A stretch of DNA of 64,000 bases. Source: Glandiceps talaboti (taxonomy: Eukaryota > Hemichordata > Enteropneusta > Spengelidae). How positions within the stretch are numbered: position 1 is the first letter of the stretch; each line of letters starts with the position of its first letter. The stretch lies in contig NC_135571.1 in the NCBI RefSeq assembly GCF_964340395.1, positions 9,012,953-9,076,952 on the forward strand. Direction: 5' to 3'. Position numbers and translations under genes: made by a program. The notes beneath the pieces are model-generated. The model had not been told where the DNA came from, did no database searches, and saw only the letters and a list, made by a program, of their open reading frames with translations. Of this stretch, positions 33,401 to 45,400 are shown piece by piece.

Positions 33401-36400
33401 TTGAAATTGAAATTGAAATTTATTTCCCACAAAAGAGATAAACATACAAATAAGAAGTAAACATTGACATAAAAAAAAAGATAATATCATATGCATTACA
33501 CTAAAATAAAATATGATGGCCTTCTTTGAAAAATTGACTTTTTGCTTATACCTATATCATGTTAAACAACACAGGGCTAGATGGCTGGATGAATTGAAGG
33601 TTTCATTACAAGTTTGTCTGGATGTTATCTGACAGGCTGGCTTGTTTATAGATGCTATTCCTGGCATTAGACCCTCTAACCTCTATGTACATGAACAAAT
33701 TACCCTGTGTGTTAGTCTAGCTGCTAGACACTCTGTCTTTCTTCTCAACACTCTGTTACTGAAAGGTGGCATACAATTGAGGGTGAATGCCCGAGCTAAT
33801 AGCCCTCCACTAGTTACCACCCTTCGTTGCCTTCAGTGAGCAGAATAGCACAAGGGGTGTAGCAGCAAGACTACCTGCATGTACTCTGAATACATGTAGT
33901 TGTGTACATTAATACCTTGGACATGATTTGATGAAACATTGTGTCTATACGATACAAAAGGTTTAAATGTCTTTAACTCTAAAACTATACACATTGTTAT
34001 GCAGTCCACAGCACTGTTGACTAGTTTTACATGTGGGCGGCTAAGTTAGTACTAGTAGAATCATTCATTCGTATCCCAACAGCTTTGGAATTATTTTCAT
34101 CAATTTGATGTAAAATGGAAAAAGTTGGGTAATTTTACACTTACCTGGTGGACCTTGTATCAAAGTGAATGGTTGTCGTAGAGCTGTCTGCACTGCATCA
34201 TCTTGTACAGAATTGAGAGGTTTGAAGCCACCTCCTGGTTTGACTTCCATATAACCCACATTACCAGGATCTGTTTGGATATAATTTGTTTAATGTATCT
34301 AATGGAAGTTTTTGTCATAATAACTGTAAAACAGTCAAAACTTTTAGGTCAGTAAAGCCGAAAATATTTGTACATTGAGATTACAGCTAACCAGGCATTG
34401 CAATATCTGTCATACTTAAAGGAAAAGTCCTGTCAGACATATTGCTGCCTTAAAGTGGCCATATGGATGAGGATTTGGTATTTATTTTTGATTTTTGATT
34501 TACAGAACAATTTTATCATGGCTTCCTACTTGAAAAAAAAATGCAAAACAACATAGACCAAGTCCTTGTTTGTAACTCAATACATTACAAAAGACTGATA
34601 AATGTGTTAAAAAGTTTGTTATTGCACGTACAATAACAAACTTTTTAACACATTTTTTAGCATTTTGCAATGTATAGAGTTGGTCTATGTTGTTTACATT
34701 AATTTTTCAAGTAGGAAGTCATGATAAAATTGTTTTCTAAACTAAAAATCCGAAATAAATATCCAATCCTCATCCATATGGCCACTTTAAGTACAGTTGT
34801 ATTCATTACAGCAATTGCTTTCAACTATAATTCTGGTTGATAAAAATAACATCTTGGTAACTTCCTCTAATTTGAAATCTTGTCACAATTTAAGCTCTAC
34901 AGCACTTGACATGTGTTCAGCCACTTTGGGGATTTCATGCAAGGGTTTATGGGAAGCCTCTGGTGATGAAAACACATTAAAAATACCACAGTACTCTTTT
35001 CAGACATGTTATTTTTATAGGAATAACTAAGCTTTAGAAAGAAACTTTTGTCAAAAAACTGAACATTTGAATGAATCTAATAATACTAATTAATAATAAT
35101 AATGTTGTTTTTATATCAGCGCTTTCCCAATCTGTTCTCAAAGCGTTTTATAATTATTACCCCTGGCACAGATCTATAGCAGCACAACAACCCTTTATAC
35201 TTCCTCAACTCCCTGGGGAGCATAGAATCCATTGCAGCCTTTATTTTAAATTGCATGGGATTATTAAAAACAGTCACATTGCACCCTCTATCCTACCAGG
35301 TCACCAATTATACAGAGCTCTGGGTTGACTGAGGCATAGTCGTGGTTCAAATCTTGCTGAAGGACTTCAGCCACTCAGAAACAAATGGCAGTGGTGGGGC
35401 TCAAACCTGCAACCTGCAGAATGGGTATGCCAATTTTACTAATGTTCTAATGTTTATGTAAATATGAAATAGTAGAGAAAGATACGTACTTGTTATTGGT
35501 ATCTGTTTTCCAAGACATATTGCTTGAATAAATCTTGAAGATTTAGGAAGCCTTTGTATTGCCATTTCCATACGCCTGTAATATAAGAATACTTCATTTA
35601 AAAGCTACGTACTCACTGCAGCTGGAACATTTTTTGAAACTCTTTTGTTAGATTAATCTGACTTTGCTGCGAAAAGTGCTGAATCACCTGAAGGTATATC
35701 GGTACATTTAGCTGTTCACATAATACGATACAATGCATCCAATCAGATTGATTTTTAGGTCCGCACCCAAAATCAGCAACTGATGCAATCACAACTTTAA
35801 CCTGTTACTATACTACTAATATTGGCATTTTAATAATTTTCAGTCAATAAGTTGTTAGTTGTCTCAGTGATTGAAAAAAATAATACATCAGTTACAGCTA
35901 GTGCAGCTTTAAAGGGGAACACCACTCTAAGAAATTAAGTGATTTTCATCAGCTTCAAGTTCTGGTAGTCATTTGGAGATTTCACTTTACATATATTTCA
36001 CGCAATTGCCAAGAAACACCACATTGAAACTATTGTCCACCTCTATTGTTCTTTCAGTTGAAAACCATTGCATCATGGGTCTTAGCTGAAATGAATATTG
36101 ATTAGATGAACATTAAATATTCATGACTTCTAATTGGTTATTTTCTACAGATAAGTAGTCATGAATATGCATTGTTCATCTAACAAATATTCGTGTCTGC
36201 TAAGACATCAAGTACCACCATTGTGACCTGTAAGCCAAATTGACGTGCCATTGATGCACACAATTTCTAGTGACGCACCAAAATTTGACGTGGACCCCTA
36301 TCTCTTACTATGTGGTGACTCACAAAAAATCCCCGTTTTTCTCATTTCGACTCTCAGCAACAAAATGTGGCTATCATTTGAGGGCACACAGGATACAACT

Positions 36401-39400
36401 CATTGTTTCCTTTATTTTGAGATTCTATCCGTGTAAGTTTTCATTGTAAAATTTCACATGACATAGACAAAATGGGGCTTTAATTCAAATGCCACCAGTT
36501 ACCAGCAAAGTAAATGCAAATCTCTATTATCTTCAAATAAAAGAATGATAAAATATATCCTGTGATCAATAGGGAACTTGCAAACCCGCCATGTTGAATG
36601 TTGCATCATGGGAAATGTGATAATAAATACTAATCAAATAGTATTGTAAACAATAATGTTACATTGTTTTTAACCACAAATGACCAATTCATAGTCACCC
36701 TGACTATTGTGGGAGGTTAATTTTATCAGTAGCTCCTGATTAGGTATTACAATAACCACAGATAATCTCATAGTCCTTTGCGTCTGAGCATGCTCAGTCT
36801 GGATTGCAAGTTCCCTATTGGTGGAGATCAACTATCACAGCAAGTGTACTTAGGTTATTAACATATGCTGAGTGACTGACCTGGTACAAAATTATTAGCC
36901 TGCCTCTTGCTATTCCAATATATACAAATCAGTGATGATTTGTAGACATGTGACCTACCTGTCAGTGATGTGACCTACCTGTCAGTCATGTGACCTACCT
37001 GTCAGTCATGTGACCTACCTGTCAGTCATATAACCTACCTGTCAGTCATTTGACCTACCTGTCAGTCATTTATTAAACCTACCTGTCAGTCATTTGACCT
37101 AACTTTCAGTCATGTAACCTACCTGTCAGTCATTTGACCTACCTGTCAGTCATGTGACCTACCTGTCAGTCATGTGACCTACCTGTCGGTCATTGTCTTG
37201 GGCAGTAATTCGATAGTACATGGTATCAATTTATTTTCGGTTTGGTTAAACAACTCATCTGGTATTGGTGTTTTACACTGGTGTACTTCAAAATGAACTG
37301 TTGTGAATCTTGGTCGTTCTTGGTCGTACGCATCTTCAATGGACTTCTGTAGATGACAATGGGCAATCCATGGAAACTTGTTCAACTGCACTTCACTAGT
37401 GTTTCCTATTCCAGTATTTACCATAGGATACCGTACACATATATATCCGACATGTCCACAGACATTGTTTCTGGCACCATGGAATTTGATATTACGGTCT
37501 TCACAGAAGTCAGATCTTAGACGAAGAACCCCACTGACTTTATTACTCCCATCCTCTTTCTTCGTACATGACCACAGGATACCTACATCACGGATTATCG
37601 TTGATTCGCTATCAGTCACAGCATTACTTGCAGAAACCATTGCTGTAATGTTTAACCATACTCGCTGATAGTCCTCTAGTGATTCACTGTGCTTCAACAC
37701 GTTTGTACTTTCGTCTGTTATTTCTTCAAAGCATCCAATAGGATCACTACGATGCTCTAGGCATATGGCGAGCTCATTAGTTGCGTTAAACACTTGTACG
37801 GTAGGTACCAATATACCTCTCTCCATTTTTGCACAAAGCTGGACCTCAACCACATCGCCACAACTGTATGTTTGCTCATGGACATGTGGTTCTGTTGTGA
37901 TATCCTTGCTAGCATTGCCATTGGACTGGTTTCTATGTAGTCTAGTTTGTGTCTGTGCATGGTTAATAGTGTTAATGAGTGTATTACACTGAGGTAAATT
38001 GTCACTGTTCAAAAGCATAACCAGATTTCTCCAGTGTGCTTCAGGAACATGTATCACATGTTTTTCTGGTGAAAGGTGTCGAGGATTTCGTTCATCTCGG
38101 CTGTGACTTACACTTTGTTGTTTACCTGTAGCTGCATGGATGTGTTCCTTCCACTTCAGACAAACCGAATCCATCTCCTCTTTTATAAGTGGCTCCTCAC
38201 AAGGTTGTAGTCTGTTGAAACTGGCCGTGCGGTATTTAGATGATATATACCTATGATGTTGTAAATACAGCTTCATATTTTGATGACCAATTGACTCCAC
38301 AAATGCCAAGGTTGGCCATGGGACATTCATAAGGTCGGTTGCCAAAGCCAGTGTCCTGGAATCACGTTCATATTGCTTTGCTGACAAGGCTCGCTGGTTG
38401 CAACGGTCACAAATGTCAACTATATCAGTAATATTGTAGTCATTCTGCCCAACTGATGAAAGATGTGCCACCAGAATTCTATGCACAACCAGATCGATAT
38501 AGCGCCTGATAGGTGATGTGAAGTGAGTGTAGGGTTGTACGTTAAGTGAAAAATGATCCCTCTCTGCTTCACTTCTTGTTGATGGTATGTAAACACCCCT
38601 TTCTTGTAATTGGAAGTAGTTCGACAGCATAACAGCAAGTTGTGGATGATTCTGGTCATCATTTACCAAGTTCTTCAATGTGTGAAGATCTCCCTTTATG
38701 ACAGCGATATTTATCTGCTCCCAGATGGTACTCAGAATTAACATATCTCTTGAAGTTTCTTTATCTGGCTGTACTACAGGTACTGACATTTTAAGAAACT
38801 TGAACCTGGTTTGCCGTGATGAGGAATTTTGCACCCATTTACCATGCACCTCACCCCACTTTGCTAGTTTTTCTCTCTCTGGAGGTAACTGACTTCGGAG
38901 TGGTATACAGATAGGTGACTCGCCTTCTGTCAGATGTTTTGCGATCTCCATGTTAGCCAGAATCATAATTTGTTCGACCATGAATTGGGCTTCTGGGTTG
39001 TCAATTCTGTCATCACCATTCGTGTAGTGGTTGCTTAACTCAGTACCTATTCGCTTTGCATAAAGATTGTATGACAATGAATGCAATGACCTGATATCAT
39101 TTTTGATTTTTCTGTTGATATCATGAGTGCCACTCACAGGACCATGGTTGATCACATCTTCAACTTCACCATAAGTCAACCTCGCTTTTGATTGGATGAG
39201 TGAACGACATACCTCTCTCTTTATAACTCTGCCGTCTTCTGCTACAGTAACAAAGACAGTCACAGTGAGACGGTCTTCTTTTGGCCTCAAACTGCAAAGG
39301 TCACCGCTCAATCGAGATGGGAGCATGTGTATGGGTGGCTGCTTATCGGCATAGTAGGATGTCGCTCTTTTGAAGGCTTCACCGTCAATTTTACTGCCTT

Positions 39401-42400
39401 TTGGGACAAAGAAGGACACATCTGCAATATGAATGCCAACTCTATATAAACCATGTCCAACATCTTCAATACTGAGTGCATCGTCTAAGTCAACACTGTC
39501 AGCTGAATCTACTGTGAAGACACTCAAAAACCGGTAATCTAACCGGTTGGCAGAAGAATATTCTGTATCAGGTATGGTCCAACCTTCAGGGTAAAGCGTA
39601 GCAACCTCATCTCTCACATCTTTCTTGTGTGATTCACGAACATTATGTGCTATCTTAAGAATTGCTGATCCATTCTCTAGAGTATTTCCCTTTGGTAACC
39701 TGTCAATCACCGCACAAATTGGTTGTCGGTAATTAGGAGACCAACGAAGAAACAGCACAACAAATACTACATGTTGGCGGTCCTTATTTGATATCTTCTC
39801 AAAGCGTACGCATCTTAATCGCCCTTCTTTAGACAGTTGACAGATTGGTATGGAATGTTTGGGCCTTCGCTTCTTGGCAGCCTTTGGATAAACCCATCTC
39901 ATTTTGGGGAGATTCAGCTGCAATGGCATCATAATTGAAAGGTCATGTTCATCAAGAACACATGCAATCTTCAAGAGCCGAAGTTCTATCGCTTTCTTTT
40001 TAATACCCACAACTTTACAGTGGATGCTGTTTGTATCTCCAGATGGCACACCATCACCTAGAATTTCTACAACCACTTCATCACCATTCAGAGCTTGTCC
40101 TTGGTTGTGGACTGTATTTATTCTTATTTTCTCCATCTTTTCATCTGCTGTCATTGCATACCTGACGTTTCTCCCTTCTGCATGTAGTTTGCAAAGTTTG
40201 TATTTATCTGGGAATTGTTGTAACATATCTTGAAGTTCTTCTTCCGTATGATCTTCAAATAGACTAGGGCGATCAGACCAATTGGGTCTTTCAAAGTGAT
40301 CGATTGGTAGAACATCTGTATCAGAATCGTATGTGTCATCACCATCAACCCTGTGTTGTCGGTTGCGTTTTCTTTGTCGACGAGAAACCTTGCTTTTCAT
40401 TGGTTTCACCAAATTATTATAATCCTCATCATCCTCCGACTCCATTTCCTCAATGGCACCCTCCTCCAGCTGTCGATTCAGTTCTTCAAGAATTCTGTCT
40501 CTCGTTTCTTCATCATCGGATTCCCACTCATTTGCTGTCTCTACAGCAGGGTTTTGTTGCTGTCTTACTTGTGGAATAAACTCGGCAGCCTTTGGATTCA
40601 ATTTTACTTTAGCATGAACCTGTTGCTCAATAATTGCTAATGACAAATTCTTTGGATAAAGACTGCCATGTTTTTCACATTCTGATATAAATGCTCTCCA
40701 ATCATTCTGACATTTACCAATCGACGTTAGTGCAACAGGGTGACCGACCACAACCAACAGTGACTGTGCACGCGTAAATGCTGTATTGAGTAATTTTCTA
40801 TCAGTCAGGAAACCAAGATTTATGTTGTTCATGTCATAATCCTTGGCTACCACATTGTCATTTGTGCGGACAGTACTGATAAAAAGGGCACGAAACTCTT
40901 TACCTGTCATAAAAATGGAAAAAAAGACTTTTCATATATCAAATATCTACTGAAATAATGTCATGAGAGGGAATTTGATTTAATAATCACACCATATAAT
41001 ATTGATCTTGTGGTATCGATATTGAATGCTGTAAAATGGATGAGAATTTGGTGTTTATTTTGGATTTTTAATTTAAAAAAACAATTTTATCATGGATTCC
41101 TACTTGAAAAATTAATGTGAAACAACATATGCCAAGTCCTTGTATGTAACTCAATAAATGGCAAAAGACTGATAAGTGTGTAAAATGTTTGTTATTGTAT
41201 GTACAATAACAAATATTTCATACATTTATCAATCTCATTGGAAACATCCACGACATCTAACCTCCTTACATTTTGTAACTTAAGCATAATTCACTAACCT
41301 TGTATGTTTAACATGTTATCTACCGTTACACCACCAAGATGATATTGGCGGCGGAGATTAACACGAATTTGGCGCACCTAATAAAGTAAACAAACATAGG
41401 ACATTCTGAAGTTCAGCACTATTCAGTTTGTAGGAAGAAATATTTTAAGATAATTAGATGTTTTTCCCCAATATTTTTCTTCGTTCAGCCAAGGACAATA
41501 TGAGTGACCTAAGGGGTCTTTGTCACTATGTGTCGCTAGACAAGAAGTGACAACCCTTAGGTCACAAGTATTTTCCGGCTATCTGAATGAAGAAAAATAT
41601 TGGAGAATAACATACTTATACCAGCGTCAGTAATATCAAAGAGAAATCAGTGAAAGTAATGGTAATTTTGAATGTTTTGACTCATATTTCGAACACAGCA
41701 GAACCAGTGACTTAGACACGCATTTTGTTCAACTTGGCTATATAGTAATATTAGTATAATCCTGGAAATTGTGGTATGGATGAGATTATATGACCAGTAT
41801 ATTGGTGCTAATTTGCATTTATGGTATTAATATACCGGTATTAGGAGATATATCCCTTATGTTTGCTCAGAATTTCATCAAACTTTGTTCACGTATTAAT
41901 AGCTCGCATAGCGACTCAATGACTAGTACGCTTGCACATCTTATATACAATGCAATGTTTTTTTGTGGTTTTATCCAAGAATGCATTGTGGCACAATGAC
42001 TCTATGCATGTGCGTTCTATATACTATGTGTATTCTCCACATGGAGGGCGCTATCTACAATATCATTGTGAGGTTGTCAGTCACAAATGAATCTACCCTG
42101 CGTGAGCTTATGGGCATTGCCTAGTTATGATATTACCATGAAATGTTCGTGTAATACATATAAATGAATATGTAACTTGCACACATGAATTATTTCAATC
42201 ATGAATAATATTTACCAATTAGGTGATTATTTATATATTTATTGTAACTGGGTTCTTGCTCTGAATTCGTCTAGTGAATCAAATACTTAGTTCTAGTATC
42301 CTTTGGGATAGTATAGGTTAATACCATTTCACATGCTTTTATGAATTAAGAGGAAAGCAATATGACACAACTGGTATTTATTTGCACAAGCTGAGCTTGT

Positions 42401-45400
42401 AATCATTTTACTGAAATGAAAATACGTACATAAAACTTTGATCAAACTATATTGATATCAATGCATGGCTTTTTGCCTTCTATGACATGACATATTCTGT
42501 CAAGAGAGGACACTGTCATCATTCCTCACAGTTCAATGCACAGGCAATTTCATTTACACATGGACATGATGTGTAAGAACACCGTCAAAAGGCTCTGTTT
42601 TTAGTCCTTAAAGAAATTATTCTGGTCAAGTCTTTCTATGACATGACATATTCTGTCAAGAGAGGACACTGTCATCATTCCTCACAGTTCAATGCACAGG
42701 CAATTTCATTTACACATGGACATGATGTGTAAGAACACCGTCAAAAGGCTCTGTTTTTAGTCCTTAAAGAAATTATTCTGGTCAAGTCTTTCGGGTAACA
42801 TTTGATTTTACAATGATACAACTAACCTGGGCAGTGTAAACAGATACAACGCCAATTTGTTTTACATCTAACGGTCCCCAAACACCTTCAGGCCAGTTCT
42901 CAACAAGCCAGTTGACCTGCTCACCAATTTCAGCAACCTGGAACATGAAATATAAAGACTTTATCAAGTGATGTGATACAAAGATAATGCATGTCAACAC
43001 GTCTTTTTATTATCTTTGTTTAAATGTTTAAAAAAATCTTTATGGTCGGACGCTTAAACTAGGGTTGGTCAGGTTTTTTTTAATTTTGCCTCACATGTAA
43101 GAGCTTTGTTGAGCTGGACAGAGGTTTCCATTGTGTATCATTTCATACTCTCAGTTTTATTTTTAATCTACAATTTCATGACTACATTTTACCTCTGCAA
43201 GATTAAAGTAAGATGAAAGGTGTTTCTGCTCTTCACCGTACGCACTGTAGAACACCAATGGATGAAGGTCTGGGTGAGATGATTTGGTATGGTCAGTTGA
43301 GGCAGTCAGTGGCGTTCCTTTGTAATACAAGTTGGACAAAAAGTTGACGATTGACTGATTACACCTGTAATTTTCATTCAACATCACCATGTAGTTCTGA
43401 CGTTGACGATCAGTCAGTTTGTCAAGATACTGATCACATACTCTTCGAAGCAAGGAATGGTGAAACTTTTTCTCCTTTGCATACCTGTCAAAGACCTGAA
43501 ATATAAACAATATGATGGGGAAAGGATAACTTATGAATTTGCTATGTTTGATAAAAAACATTGATGTCAAATGAGATAAAATATTCACCAAGGTACATAA
43601 AAATGTACCTCATTTTAGCTATAAGTAATCAGAAGATTGCGAGTCAAAGATTGAGGCAAAAAACATGTAAACTCAGCTTGTTCCACTTTAAAGAACGTAA
43701 CTTACTTCAGGACTCATTTGTTTGTGATCTCCAGCCAGGATCACTTTTGTAGTACTGTTTGCTAGAGTAATGGGAGTTATTGCCTCACATTCCAAGGCCT
43801 GTCCAGCTTCATCAATGAATATATGAGTGAAATGATTAACTAGACCAATCTCCTTCAGGACAATAGAGGTAGCGAGAGTTGTAATGACCAATGGATATGT
43901 TTGTATCATTTTAACATCTCCAGGGTTTGGTTCCCGTACGTTGCTTAACCCGCTCACTTCATCTAGCTGTATCAGGCAGTATTTGAAAACGTTATTAAGG
44001 ATAGTGTTTCGGCGACGATCTTTCCCATAAATACGCAAAAGACTTAAAATTTGTTCATCAAGGTTTGAATTGAAGTACCGTGTTATGTAAAGGTCCGCAG
44101 CACTGTAAAGATAAACATAGAGAAGGGTTAATAATCATTGTGAAGTACATGTAAGGAAACAAGAAAAAATAACTTCATTAGATTGGTTAACGATACGATG
44201 AATTATATTTAGTCTGAATGGGATGTCTTCTGTTCTGACAGCTGAATGCCAACAAAAAAAACAGCAAAACCTTATTTCAGTTTGAAATTATACAAAATAT
44301 TTTATATTTTCAGTATTGTACCAGAAATTTTGTAATTTAACATAAGGTTACTATTGTAGCCAGTGATGCTGTAAATGTAGTCCTAATATATATATACTTA
44401 ATTCAACAGTGTAAAGATGTTATAAGTCATTACTCTGAGTTTCACACTTTTGACGATCGCTGAGGAAGCGTGAAACTCTGAGTAATGACATAACATCTTT
44501 ACTCTTTTGACTGCTCTGCTACTAATATTGCATAGATCACTGTTCTCTCCAGTAAGACACTTATACTTATATAATGTGTATACATATACATATATATATA
44601 TAAATAAATATAATGCTGCTAGGACTGTAGTACACAGAAATGCATAAGGAACTTGTGAGACAGTCCGAATAAATAGATGTAATCCGACGTTTCGAATAAA
44701 AATTCCTTTTCAAGGTATTCAAAGGCAAGACATATTAGGTAAACACCTGAATATATCTGAATGTTATGGAATAGAACGACGGCTGTGTGAGATTAACGGT
44801 TATATGTGTGAAAACTTCTAAAATTTGAAATATTACATGTACATAATTATATAATATACTTTATTTTCTGAGGCCGTGTTAGGCGTAATAAAAATTTTTA
44901 ATATTATTTTTAAATTATTTTTTTTTTCTGTGTGAGTGTCTAGTTCAGGTTTTCCATTGTTTTCCGAATGGTTTCTGTGTTGTTTAGTTCTTCCTATCAG
45001 ATGTACAGTCATTACAGATTGGAAGAACAGTTTTTAGAGTGTCGTTTTAAGTTGATGGCAGTTTCTGCATCCATTATTTCTCATGAGACTTCAAAATTTT
45101 TGTGATTTTATTATTTTTTGTGCATGTATGTATGGATACAAACTTTTAATTAACCTTGTAGAATATTAATTATAAAATATATGTTAGATATAAATAGGTG
45201 GTAAGAAGATATAAGCTGAATAGGCAATTCAAAACACAAGCCCTATTTACCTGTTTGTCATAGTACACAGTAGTATTTTTGTGTTATCTTCTTTCCTGAC
45301 CAAGTGTAAGATTGTCTGTGCAATGGTGAAAGTTTTCCCAGTACCGAACGGCCCGCCTATAACCAAAGGAGTGACACTTCTCTGCTCCTTTTCCAGTATG

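Larger units (their letters stand above)
28825..35575 (-). other. HELZ2-type gene: SF1 helicase domain 2 and C-terminus
   Basis: Exons 22-29. LNSVQDDAVQTAL (Q motif region), Walker A GPPGTGKT split by an intron between its third and fourth glycines' codons (34145/33072), IIDECGMCTEPETL (Walker B, with DECG instead of the usual DEAG), FIGDHKQL (III), LQYRMHQSICEFPSSHFYGG (IV), SIVVLSQYRAQ, DYIIFSTVRSLP (V) and INVALTRAKQGLIIIGN (VI). The final 98-nt exon (28825-28922) adds LLRTHSMWKELLVKYEE and ends AEHFL with TGA, as expected for the C-terminal helix of this family. Confidence 0.92.

Noticed and set aside
44900-45250. Possible extra exon before the Walker A exon
   Set aside because: Exons 16 and 17 already join in phase, giving the expected TNSAADLYI; the region is AT-rich.
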